Source of the DNA: Deltaproteobacteria bacterium
Lineage (GTDB): Bacteria > Myxococcota_A > UBA9160 > UBA6930
Assembly (NCBI GenBank): GCA_029261815.1
Contig: JAJDAQ010000069.1
Coordinates: forward strand, 76,340 to 140,339
Length of the DNA: 64,000 nt
Reading direction: 5' to 3'
Part shown: piece by piece, positions 1 through 8,034 of the stretch
Layout: each line of letters starts with the position of its first letter
How positions within the stretch are numbered: the first letter of the stretch is position 1
Translations under genes and position numbers: made by a program
The notes under the pieces: generated by a model
Database searches by the model: none
What the model was told of the DNA's origin: nothing
What the model saw: the letters and a program-made list of their open reading frames with translations, nothing else

Positions 1-1445
1 GTCGGGGGTTCATTGCCAAGCGACGACCAGAGCCACAGGGCCGCATAGCTCCGCCAGGGTCGCCAGGCTTCGGAGGCTTCGCGCACGTCCCGTTCCTTCG
101 CCGGATCCTTGCCGTCGGAGAGCGCCTTGCGCAGGCCCAGGTCTCCGGACGGGAAGGCATCGGGCTCCGCGAAGGCGCGCATCGCCACATACTGGGCGGT
201 CCAATCGCCGAAACCCGGGAGCGCACGAAGCGCGTCCAGCGTCTCCTCGAGCGGCGCTGCCCCGTCGAACGAGATGCTGCCGCCATCGACGGCGCGGGCC
301 CAGACGCGGATGGCTTCCGCACGTGCGCGTGGCAACCCAATGGGCTCGAGTTCGGCGTCGCATAACGTCGATGCTTCCGGAAAGAGATGCGACAAGCTCT
401 CTTGCCCGACGACGGACGACGGCGACCCGAAGCGTTGGACCAATCGGCCAGCCAGCGTGGTGGCCCCTTTCACCGAGACCTGCTGACCCAGGATCGCGCG
501 CACACCAATCTCGAATGGATCCCATGCGCCAGGCAGACGAAGACCCGGACGGCGCCGGATACAGGGACGGAGCCGGCGATCGCGGCTCAGATCCTCTGCG
601 ATCTGGCTGGGGTCTGCCGACAGATCGAAGAGTCGTCTCACGCGCGCGGCGATCCCGATGAGGTCGCCGCCGTTGGCACCGCGAACATGCACTTCGAGCG
701 CGTCGGCGTTCTCGGCGGAGCGAACCTCGATCCATCCGCCAGACCCGAACGCACGGCGATACCGGCCATCAACCACCTGTTCGACACCCGGCATGGCCCG
801 CGGAACCATGAACGCGAGCAATCCTTCCCAATCGAACGGCGCCCGATACGGCAACCGCAGGACCACGGGCCCTGCCGCACCTCCGGCGTTTCGCCGCAGT
901 TCGCTAGGCGACTGATGAAACGTCCGGCGAACGGCATCATTGAATTGGCGCACACTCCCGAACCCGGCCGCGGACGCGATTCCCGCCATGGGGAGCTCGG
1001 TCTCGTCGATCAGGCGTCGGGCAAAATGAACCCGGCGGGTCCGAGCCAGCGAGAGGGGCGCCGCTCCGACGTGTTCGACGAAGAGTCGACGCAGGTGCCG
1101 CGGCCCCACACCGAGGCGACCGGCCATATCCTCCACAGAACCGTCGCCGTCGAGGACACCGGCTTCGATCATTCGAAGGCCCCGCGACACGACAGCCGAA
1201 CTGCCGAGCCACGCAGGCGTTCCCGGTGCCGTCTCAGGGCGGCAGCGCTTGCACGGGCGGAAGCCCGCGTCCTCCGCGGCAGCCGCTGTCGGATAGAAGT
1301 CGATGTTCTTCCGCAGCGGCGGCCGCACCCGACACACCGGCCGGCAGTAGATCCCGGTGGTCTTCACCCCGATGAAGAAACGCCCGTCGAATCGCGGGTC
1401 GAGGGCCTTGCGGGCCTTCTCGCAGACTTCGGGATCGAGGTGCAT
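1..1445 (-). CDS. Fused Ada-type regulator / AlkA-type 3-methyladenine DNA glycosylase (3' end outside window)
   Basis: Alkylation-damage sensor and base-excision enzyme in one chain. Reading from ATG at 1445, the frame is open to the left edge (481 residues seen). The N-terminus has the Ada zinc/methyl-acceptor cysteines (C34, C38, C65, C68; motifs CRPVC and CKRC). An AraC-type helix-turn-helix (about residues 85-185) follows, then an AlkA N-terminal region and an HhH-GPD glycosylase domain with GQQVS, LPGFGDWTAQY and a catalytic-Asp motif PSGDLG. The frame closes on a typical AlkA ending (RSYAALWLWSSL), so only a few codons are missing. This Ada-AlkA order is known in many bacteria. The C-terminal Ada O6-methylguanine transferase domain is absent. 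It lies downstream of the TonB receptor gene on the same strand with a 73-base gap. Confidence 0.92.
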   Translation of the reverse strand, partial: MHLDPEVCEKARKALDPRFDGRFFIGVKTTGIYCRPVCRVRPPLRKNIDFYPTAAAAEDAGFRPCKRCRPETAPGTPAWLGSSAVVSRGLRMIEAGVLDGDGSVEDMAGRLGVGPRHLRRLFVEHVGAAPLSLARTRRVHFARRLIDETELPMAGIASAAGFGSVRQFNDAVRRTFHQSPSELRRNAGGAAGPVVLRLPYRAPFDWEGLLAFMVPRAMPGVEQVVDGRYRRAFGSGGWIEVRSAENADALEVHVRGANGGDLIGIAARVRRLFDLSADPSQIAEDLSRDRRLRPCIRRRPGLRLPGAWDPFEIGVRAILGQQVSVKGATTLAGRLVQRFGSPSSVVGQESLSHLFPEASTLCDAELEPIGLPRARAEAIRVWARAVDGGSISFDGAAPLEETLDALRALPGFGDWTAQYVAMRAFAEPDAFPSGDLGLRKALSDGKDPAKERDVREASEAWRPWRSYAALWLWSSLGNEPP

Positions 1446-1446
1446 G

Positions 1447-1459
1447 GCGACAGTGTCGC
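1447..1459. promoter_or_regulatory. Short palindrome just upstream of the ada/alkA start
   Basis: GCGACA-G-TGTCGC is a perfect 6-base inverted repeat centred on one base. It ends one base before the ATG of the Ada/AlkA gene. An operator for autoregulation or a small mRNA hairpin affecting initiation are both possible. It does not resemble the E. coli Ada box, so the role is a guess. Confidence 0.3.
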
Positions 1460-1518
1460 GCGTTCGGCTCTGATTACTGGCGGGAATCGGACATGGCATT
1501 TCGCGCTCGCCGCGGCGC

Positions 1519-4050
1519 TCAGTCCCGCCCGAATTGGAACTCCATCTGCACGCCGTAGATCCGGGGAGACAGCGGGATGTTCAGGCCAACCGGCAGGCCG
1601 CCCGTGATCTCGGGCCCGACCAGGGCATTCGCGAAAACGAAGCCGCCTTCGAGATTCTCGACATAGAGGTGGATGGACCAGTGTTCCTCGGGACTCGACC
1701 AGATGATCCGAATGTCCGTTCGCGTCATCGACCCGATGCGATCGATCTCGCGCACGTTGAAGTGGCGGCGGAAGTACTCATCGCGGAAGGAGGACTTCAC
1801 GGTAAACCGGAGCGATCCGAGGTCACCGAGGTCCTTGTTCACGAAGGCAAAGAACGACGCACTCCAACGCGGCGCGTCTGGAAGGTGGTGATCCTTGATG
1901 TTGGTCTGGGCGTCGAACGCGGTCGTTGCCGGATCACATTCCGGATCGGAGACCGCGGTGATCTGAAACGGATCGTCCGAACAGAACTCGTCGTAGCGCG
2001 CGTGGAGGTACCCGACACTTCCGACAAAGAGGCCACCGTCGAGGATCGGAAGCGGCACACGGAGGTCCGCCTCGACGCCGCGAATCGTTGCGCTGCCTGC
2101 GTTCGACGTAAAGACACCTTCAACCGAGACCGTCGGCACCTGGATGCTCGTGTAGTCGTAGAGGAAGGCGACCAGATTCAATTCAAGCAGACCATCGAAG
2201 AGGAGATTCTTCGATCCGACTTCCCATGCCTTCACGAACTCGGGAGCGAAGGACTGGATCCGCGCTCGCTCGGCTGGCGTCAACGTCGAATCGGGCGCCG
2301 CAACGCCGTCGCCGGAATTGACGCCTCCGGGGCGGTAGCCCTTGACCCACTTCACGTAGAGACTCCGGTCCTCATGCCAGCGCCACGTCAGGCTGACATC
2401 GCCCGTCCGCTCGCGGTAGACCTCGCGAGCGTCGTACGTGAAGCCGACCGGGCGTGCGATTCCGGCGGCCGGCCGGGCGAGGTCGACCTCCACGATGTCC
2501 TTGCTCCAGCGCACTCCGCCGTCGAGGGTCCAGTCCTCTGCGAAGTCCCAGAAGAAATGGGCGAACGGCGCCAACCCGCGTTCGCGACCTGTGTTCGACT
2601 CCAACAACCGGGTGAACGGCGTGGTGATGTCCTGGGAGAACTCGGTGCGTTCTTCAAAGAAGAAAAAGCCGGCGACCCAATCGATCGGCGACTCATCATT
2701 CTCCGAGGCGAGCTGAAACTCTCCCGTCCACCGTTGAAAGCCGTTGTCTCGGGCGATATCGAGCACCTGGAGCTCGGTGCCATCCAGGTCGATGAAGACG
2801 TTGGCCGTCGTGTCGAAGACCCCGCCGCGAAGCGACGCTTGAACATCTCCTAGCACGGGCACGTCGTCGACGTGCCAGTTCACCTCCCCATTGAAGTTCC
2901 AGCGGCGGATCTTGGGCTCGCCGCGCAGGTTCGCACCTGTCCGTACCTTCGACGGGTCGTCAAAGAGCGGCAACGCCGACTGCCCGATCACACTCTGGTC
3001 CCGAAAGACCATCGGGAGAATTGCCGGGATCACCCCCAGACCGTTCTGGAGGATGGCCGCCACCTGCTGGTCGAAGGTGAGTCCATTGATGCCAGCAATC
3101 ACGTTGATGGCCGGCACTCCCAGGATGCTGACGACCCCGTTGTTGAGATCGCTGATCAGCCCCGCGAACCCCGCGTAGGGGTCACTCGTGAGCGTGCCGA
3201 ACCCCGCCGGCAATGCGCCGGTGGGAAGAACGCCGACGGGATACCGATTGATCAGCGGCCGACTCGGCGTAACGTCATTCGCAAGCTTCGCGTAGCCGCC
3301 GCGAATCCAGACATCGAAGTCTTCGGTCGGCTTCCAGCGCACACCGCCGGCAAAGCTGAACTCGTCCCCGTTGGCGGGGTCTTCGCTCCGGGTCTCGAAC
3401 ACGTTGTCGACCCAGCCGTCGTAGCGGTTCGACTGGATCGTTCCGCGAAACGCCAGCGTGTCGTCCCCCTCGCCTAGCAAGGGAATGTTCACGCCGCCGC
3501 GGATCCGCAGCTGATCGTAGTTCGCGACATCGACCTCGCCGAAGACCTCGTAGCGATCTGTCGGCTTGTTCGTGCGGATGTTGATGGCACCCGCCGTCGC
3601 ATTACGTCCATAGAGACTGCCGGACGGCCCGCGCACGAACTCGACGCCTTCGACGTCGTAGAAGCTGTTCGGCCCGCTGAAGATGCCGTCCGTGTGCAGC
3701 GCGACCGCGCCCTGCGACGTGAGGCCAGTGCCAATCCCACGTACGGAAATCGACCCAAAGCGTCCGGACTTCGTCACGACATTGGGCGTCAGGAAGACGA
3801 GGTCCTCTGAGTTATCGAGATTGATCGAGCGCATCAGCTCTTCGTCGAAGGCCGAGATCGAGCCCGCGACGTCCTGCACATCCATCGGGCGCCGGTTGAT
3901 CGTGGTCGAGATCGCTTCGATGCCTGTGAGCGAATCGGGCACCGCCTCTTCGGTCACTTCGGCCGACGACTCGCTCTCGGACGGTTGAGCGAGGCCAACA
4001 CAGGGAACGACGAGCGTGGCGGCGATGAGGAGCAGAAACTGGGCGCGCAT
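1519..4050 (-). CDS. TonB-dependent outer membrane receptor
   Basis: 843-residue outer-membrane beta-barrel that would import a ligand using TonB energy. A signal peptide is visible (about residues 1-21, cut after VGLAQ). The plug domain follows, with VQDVAGSISAF, SVRGIG and FVRGPSGSLYGRNATAGAINI (positions about 60-170), then a long barrel ending in alternating hydrophobic residues and a terminal aromatic segment (QMEFQFGRD). The sequence is like the FecA/CirA-type receptors that are numerous in marine and lipid-degrading bacteria. The ligand cannot be told. There is no TonB/ExbB/ExbD nearby. It is divergent from an enoyl-CoA hydratase across a 113-base gap that holds a palindrome. Confidence 0.93.
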   Translation of the reverse strand: MRAQFLLLIAATLVVPCVGLAQPSESESSAEVTEEAVPDSLTGIEAISTTINRRPMDVQDVAGSISAFDEELMRSINLDNSEDLVFLTPNVVTKSGRFGSISVRGIGTGLTSQGAVALHTDGIFSGPNSFYDVEGVEFVRGPSGSLYGRNATAGAINIRTNKPTDRYEVFGEVDVANYDQLRIRGGVNIPLLGEGDDTLAFRGTIQSNRYDGWVDNVFETRSEDPANGDEFSFAGGVRWKPTEDFDVWIRGGYAKLANDVTPSRPLINRYPVGVLPTGALPAGFGTLTSDPYAGFAGLISDLNNGVVSILGVPAINVIAGINGLTFDQQVAAILQNGLGVIPAILPMVFRDQSVIGQSALPLFDDPSKVRTGANLRGEPKIRRWNFNGEVNWHVDDVPVLGDVQASLRGGVFDTTANVFIDLDGTELQVLDIARDNGFQRWTGEFQLASENDESPIDWVAGFFFFEERTEFSQDITTPFTRLLESNTGRERGLAPFAHFFWDFAEDWTLDGGVRWSKDIVEVDLARPAAGIARPVGFTYDAREVYRERTGDVSLTWRWHEDRSLYVKWVKGYRPGGVNSGDGVAAPDSTLTPAERARIQSFAPEFVKAWEVGSKNLLFDGLLELNLVAFLYDYTSIQVPTVSVEGVFTSNAGSATIRGVEADLRVPLPILDGGLFVGSVGYLHARYDEFCSDDPFQITAVSDPECDPATTAFDAQTNIKDHHLPDAPRWSASFFAFVNKDLGDLGSLRFTVKSSFRDEYFRRHFNVREIDRIGSMTRTDIRIIWSSPEEHWSIHLYVENLEGGFVFANALVGPEITGGLPVGLNIPLSPRIYGVQMEFQFGRD

Positions 4051-4065
4051 GGGTCCTCCGCGGCC

Positions 4066-4087
4066 ATTCTATACCGACCGGTAGAAT
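4066..4087. promoter_or_regulatory. Palindromic operator-like site between TonB receptor and enoyl-CoA hydratase genes
   Basis: The 22-base segment has perfect 6-base arms ATTCTA/TAGAAT around a near-palindromic core TACCGACCGG. The core resembles sites bound by TetR-family repressors (ACCGACCGGT type). It lies 16 bases from the receptor start and 77 bases before the hydratase start, so one repressor could control both. No regulator gene is adjacent; the TetR genes at 19.3 kb and 58.2 kb are distant. Confidence 0.5.
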
Positions 4088-4163
4088 GTGACAGTCGAAA
4101 TGTCGTCAAATTCCCCGACTGACGAACTACGTTCCGCCGTCACCGCATCCTGAAAGGAACGCC

Positions 4164-4964
4164 ATGAGCTACGAGACCCTCGCCCTCGAACAAGAGGGCG
4201 CCGTCCTCTGGTGCACGCTGAACCGGCCTGACGCACTCAACGCCATGAGCCCTCAGCTCGTCGACGAGTTCCGGTCCCTACTGAGCGACCTGGCCAGCGA
4301 CACCGAAACACGAATCGTGGTGCTGCGCGGCGCGGGAAGAGCCTTCTGCGCCGGCCTCGACCTGAAGGAAGCTGGCGGCGGAGGCAGCGGCCCCGGATCG
4401 ATCTCCGACGGAATGCGCGGCCAGCACCACATTGCCGAGATCTCGCTGATGATGCGGCGCCTGCCCCAGGTCTTCGTGGCCTGCGTCCACGGACCCGCCT
4501 GCGGCGGCGGCTTCATGCTGGCTCTCGCCTCGGACATCCGGATTGCGGGCGAATCTGCACGCATGAATGCGGCCTTCATCAAGATTGGTCTGTCCGGCTG
4601 CGACGTGGGCGTGTCCTACCTGCTGCCGCGCCTGGTCGGCGCCTCCGTCGCCGCCGAGCTGATCCTGACCGGTCGCTTCCTCGGCGCCGAACGCGCGCGC
4701 GAACTGGGCCTGGTATCGGCCGTGGTTCCGGACGATCAGCTCGAGACCGAGGCGCGGGCCCTCGTAGCCGATCTGCTGGCGACCACCCCCTTGGGGCTCC
4801 GCCTCAGCAAGGAATGCCTCAACGCCAGCCTCGACATGAACAGCATGGACGCCGTGGTGTCGATGGAGGACCGCAACCAGGTCCTGTGCGCACGCACGCG
4901 CGATTTCCGCGAGGGCGTCCAGGCGTTCTTGGAGAAGCGGCCGGCGCACTACGAGGACGCGTAA
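4164..4964 (+). CDS. Enoyl-CoA hydratase/isomerase family protein
   Basis: 266-residue crotonase-fold enzyme, the usual length. It would act on an acyl-CoA thioester in the cytoplasm (hydration, isomerisation or a related reaction). The oxyanion-hole segments are clear: AGRAFCAGLDLKE (about residue 55) and VHGPACGGGFMLAL (about 110). The usual catalytic Glu of the IGL-SGCDVG segment is replaced by an Asp-containing stretch, which is common in family members that are not classical hydratases. The exact substrate is therefore unknown. The ATG is preceded by AAGGAA with good spacing. Pairing with a divergent TonB receptor suggests uptake and breakdown of a lipid-like or terpenoid compound, but this is inference. 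Confidence 0.88.
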   Translation: MSYETLALEQEGAVLWCTLNRPDALNAMSPQLVDEFRSLLSDLASDTETRIVVLRGAGRAFCAGLDLKEAGGGGSGPGSISDGMRGQHHIAEISLMMRRLPQVFVACVHGPACGGGFMLALASDIRIAGESARMNAAFIKIGLSGCDVGVSYLLPRLVGASVAAELILTGRFLGAERARELGLVSAVVPDDQLETEARALVADLLATTPLGLRLSKECLNASLDMNSMDAVVSMEDRNQVLCARTRDFREGVQAFLEKRPAHYEDA

Positions 4965-4986
4965 CCGGGCTCGGTGACCCGGCGTA

Positions 4987-5019
4987 TCCCCCAGCAGGGA
5001 CGCAGCCACGCGTGGGGGA
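4987..5019. terminator. Hairpin downstream of enoyl-CoA hydratase gene (weak terminator candidate)
   Basis: TCCCCCA (4987-4993) and TGGGGGA (5013-5019) can pair as a 7-bp stem with a 19-base loop, 23 bases after the hydratase stop. There is no T tract, so factor-independent termination is uncertain. Confidence 0.3.
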
Positions 5020-5127
5020 ACTTGCCCATGCCTTGCCGCCTCCCGAGACCATCAACCTGGCGCCTGAATCCGCCGATAAGGCAAGCGTTCGGTGCCCTTC
5101 GCGCCGAACTGTCCTCTGGAGACTCGC

Positions 5128-5763
5128 ATGCGCGCACTCGCCCTCCTCGCTTTCGTGGCCCTGATGGGTCTCGCCGGGGTGTTCATCCTGGGCGGCCCCG
5201 GCCCGGTGGCCGACGGCGGCGGCGAGGTCGTTGCTGACCTGCGGGCTTCAGTCGATGGCGGCGAGGAAACGGGCGCCGCCACGACTCCTGGGAACGCCCA
5301 GCCGGACGCCAAGCCGACCTTCTACTCCTACACCGACGAGCAGGGACGCGTGCACTACGTGCAGAACGCTGCCTCGGTCCCGGCGCGATACCGCGGCAAC
5401 GCGGGCGCCGTCGACGTGAAGACACGCATCATCCGGCCCGATGAACCGTCGGTGCCGCCGGGAGCGCGGCCCTCGAGCCCGCCCGCCTTCGCCTTCAACC
5501 CTGACACGCCGGAGCCGCGGCGTCAGGCACGCGCCGAGGTCGTCGTCTACACCGCGCCGTGGTGCGGATGGTGCCGCAAGACGCTGGCATGGCTCGATGA
5601 GCGCGGCGTCGACTACGAGAACAAGGACATCGACGCCAACGGCGCCTATCGAGACGAGTTGGTCCGCAAGACCGGCAACAGCTCGATCCCCATGGTCGAG
5701 GTCGACGGCCAACGGATCCGCGGCTTCTCCCCGGGAAAGATGCGCGAGCTGCTCGAGATCTAG
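5128..5763 (+). CDS. DUF4124 plus glutaredoxin-domain exported protein
   Basis: 211-residue two-domain protein. The N-terminus is a hydrophobic signal or anchor (residues 1-27), so it probably acts outside the cytoplasm. A DUF4124 motif follows (FYSYTDEQGRVHYV, about 65-80), then a proline-rich linker, then a C-terminal glutaredoxin domain with the redox motif APWCGWCRK (about 141-149), the cis-Pro segment SSIPMVEV and a closing GFSPGKMRELL. It would do thiol-disulfide exchange; the dithiol CGWC form implies a reductase or isomerase role. The start chosen is ATG 5128, preceded by GGAG at 6 bases; an in-frame codon further upstream lacks this. DUF4124-glutaredoxin fusions are known in proteobacteria. 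Physiological partners are not evident here. Confidence 0.85.
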   Translation: MRALALLAFVALMGLAGVFILGGPGPVADGGGEVVADLRASVDGGEETGAATTPGNAQPDAKPTFYSYTDEQGRVHYVQNAASVPARYRGNAGAVDVKTRIIRPDEPSVPPGARPSSPPAFAFNPDTPEPRRQARAEVVVYTAPWCGWCRKTLAWLDERGVDYENKDIDANGAYRDELVRKTGNSSIPMVEVDGQRIRGFSPGKMRELLEI

Positions 5764-5862
5764 CCTCGGGCTGCGCCAGATCGCGTGAACCGACAGCACC
5801 TCCACGCCGTCTATTCCGATGAATCCGCTACGTTGGTTGGCGGACGGGGGGAGGAGGTGGCC

Positions 5863-7167
5863 GTGCGCGTAGAGCCCAACGGCGATTGTTTCGTAGTCGA
5901 GGGCGGACGCCCGCTTTCGGGGCGTTTGAAGCCGGCGGGCAACAAGAACGAGGCCCTGCCCGTCCTTGCCGCGACGCTCCTGGTGCCCGGCATCAGCACG
6001 CTGCGCAACCTGCCGCAGATCAACGATGTGGCGACACAGATCGAGCTGCTGACCGAGCTCGGCGTATCGGTCCACGGCGAGAGCGATGACCCGCACGACC
6101 TCGTCCTCGACACCGCAAACCTCGGCGAGCACTCTCCGAACTCCGAGCTGGGGAGCGCGATTCGGGGTTCGTTCCTCCTGGCGCCCGGCCTGCTCCATCG
6201 CACGGGGCGTGCCGTCCTGCCGCGACCCGGGGGCGATCGTATCGGCCGGCGTCGGATCGACACGCATCTGCATGCATTGCGATTGCTCGGCGCCGAAGTC
6301 GAGAACCACGAACGCGTCTACACATTGACCCTGCCGAACGGCTTTCGAGGAACCGACATCTTCCTCGACGAGGCCTCGGTCATGGCCACCGAGAACGCGG
6401 TAATGGCGGCCGCCGTCGCAACCGGAGAAACCCGCATCGCGAATGCGGCGACCGAACCCCACGTTCAGGGCCTATGTCGCTACCTGAATGCGGCCGGTGC
6501 CCAGATCCGAGGCGTCGGCTCGAACATGCTCGAGATCATCGGAAACCCGACGCTTTCGCCGGCCACGCACGAGATCGGGCCCGACCACATCGAGATCGGC
6601 TCCTTCGTCGCGGTGGCAGCCATGACCGGCGGCGAACTAACGATCGAAGGCGTCAATCCCGACGACCTGCGAATGATCCTCATGGTCTTCGCCCGGCTCG
6701 GCGTGGAGACACGCATCGAGGGGCGCAACCTCATCGTCCCGGGTAAGCAGGAGCTCGTGATCCAGGACGACCTCGACGGCGCCATTCCCAAGGTGGATGA
6801 CGCCCCGTGGCCGGGATTCCCGACGGACCTGTCGTCGATTGCGCTGGTGCTTGCCACGCAGTCGCGCGGCACCGTCCTGATCCACGAGAAGATGTTCGAG
6901 AACCGGCTCTTCTTCGTGGACCGGCTGCTCTCGATGGGCGCCCGAGCCGTGATCTGCGACCCCCATCGCGCCGTGGTGACTGGACCAACCCCGCTAACCG
7001 GGCAGACCATCACATCGCCCGACATCCGCGCGGGAATGGCGCTGCTGGCGGCCGCGCTCTGCGCCGATGGCCGCAGCGTCATCATGAACGCGCACCAGGT
7101 CGATCGCGGTTACGAACGAATCGAAGAGCGTCTACGTTCGCTGGGTGCCGAAATCTCGCGCACCTGA
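5863..7167 (+). CDS. murA: UDP-N-acetylglucosamine 1-carboxyvinyltransferase, Cys-to-Asp active-site form
   Basis: 434-residue cytoplasmic enzyme that transfers enolpyruvate from PEP to UDP-GlcNAc, the first committed step of peptidoglycan synthesis. The PEP/sugar-binding Lys-Asn pair is present (GNKNEALP, K28-N29), as are the later FPTDLSS and EKMFENRLFF segments. The loop that normally carries the catalytic Cys (GGC) reads PRPGGDRIGRR, with Asp125 encoded by GAT at 6235-6237. Asp at this site occurs naturally in mycobacteria, chlamydiae and Borrelia and makes MurA insensitive to fosfomycin. I chose GTG 5863, which follows GGGGGAGGAG at good spacing and gives the usual family length; GTG 5785 would add 26 residues without family similarity. 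Confidence 0.93.
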   Translation: MRVEPNGDCFVVEGGRPLSGRLKPAGNKNEALPVLAATLLVPGISTLRNLPQINDVATQIELLTELGVSVHGESDDPHDLVLDTANLGEHSPNSELGSAIRGSFLLAPGLLHRTGRAVLPRPGGDRIGRRRIDTHLHALRLLGAEVENHERVYTLTLPNGFRGTDIFLDEASVMATENAVMAAAVATGETRIANAATEPHVQGLCRYLNAAGAQIRGVGSNMLEIIGNPTLSPATHEIGPDHIEIGSFVAVAAMTGGELTIEGVNPDDLRMILMVFARLGVETRIEGRNLIVPGKQELVIQDDLDGAIPKVDDAPWPGFPTDLSSIALVLATQSRGTVLIHEKMFENRLFFVDRLLSMGARAVICDPHRAVVTGPTPLTGQTITSPDIRAGMALLAAALCADGRSVIMNAHQVDRGYERIEERLRSLGAEISRT

Positions 7168-7182
7168 GCACCGACCCCGCGC

Positions 7183-7971
7183 CTAACGCTCCACAAGCGC
7201 CGAACGCAGGTCCTCCACCACTGAGGCCCCGAGCCCCATGTTATCGAGCGCATAACGTTCGATACCACCATGGGCGGCTTCGAGGTGATCAAGGGCGACC
7301 GCAAGATTCTCGGGCCGGGCGGCGAACAGGTGCCCGGCCACCTCGAGGTCTACGCCCATCTCGGTGAACCAACGGCTCGCGGCCTTGATCTTGTTTCCCG
7401 TGTATCGGGCCGTGAGCGCGTAGTCGGCGATCACGTCTTCGCGCGAGACCCCCAGGAGACGCAGCACGAGCATGGCCATGACGCCCGTCCGGTCCTTGCC
7501 CGCGGTGCAATGAAACACGGCCGGCAATGCCGACGCGGACGCGAGCGTCCGGATCGCTCCGGCGAACGCTTCGGGGCGCGCATCGAGCATTCCGACATAG
7601 GTCCGGCCGAGCCAGCCCTCATCGAGATCTCCGAGGTCGCCGCTCTCGAAGCGCGCACGCCATTCGGCCGGCGACGCATTTTCGCCGATGGGCGCGTGAT
7701 GCGTCGTGACACCGGGCGCCTCCCGCAGCCGACCGGGTTCCAACGCCACTTCCTCGTCGCCTCGAAAATCGATGACAAGTCGCAGTCCGCGATCCGCCAG
7801 GTGCGCGAGATCCGCGTCCGTCAGGGTCGAGAGCGCATCGGCACGAAACAGGTGCCCCCACCGGACGCATCCACCATCGGCGGTGGCGTAGCCGCCGAGA
7901 TCGCGAAAGTTCTGGGTGCCTTCGAGCGGCACGAGGCGCTCGCGTGAATCGTTTGTAGGGGAATCCGGCAT
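7183..7971 (-). CDS. Tyrosine-protein phosphatase (Y_phosphatase3 family)
   Basis: 262-residue cytoplasmic phosphatase. The N-terminal signature GTQNFRDLGGY (about residue 17) and the P-loop VFHCTAGKDRTG (catalytic Cys, then Arg) are intact. This family hydrolyses phosphotyrosine, and some members also hydrolyse phosphoinositides. Start ATG 7971 gives MPDSPTND; an earlier in-frame start would run into the divergent flavoprotein gene. It converges on murA with only a 15-base gap, so the two transcripts meet there. No dedicated tyrosine kinase is seen in the window. Confidence 0.9.
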   Translation of the reverse strand: MPDSPTNDSRERLVPLEGTQNFRDLGGYATADGGCVRWGHLFRADALSTLTDADLAHLADRGLRLVIDFRGDEEVALEPGRLREAPGVTTHHAPIGENASPAEWRARFESGDLGDLDEGWLGRTYVGMLDARPEAFAGAIRTLASASALPAVFHCTAGKDRTGVMAMLVLRLLGVSREDVIADYALTARYTGNKIKAASRWFTEMGVDLEVAGHLFAARPENLAVALDHLEAAHGGIERYALDNMGLGASVVEDLRSALVER

Positions 7972-8034
7972 CGCGGCAGGGTGCGGTTTCAATGACCCTT
8001 GCGTCAAGGGCACGTCGGTTACCCTACCCGGCCC

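Noticed and set aside
387-1607. Long plus-strand open frame over the Ada/AlkA gene
   Set aside because: It is antisense to a gene with clear Ada and AlkA motifs and has an Arg/Pro-rich composition typical of shadow frames in GC-rich DNA.
5248-6462. Minus-strand open frame over the glutaredoxin and murA genes
   Set aside because: It crosses two clear plus-strand genes and has no motif.
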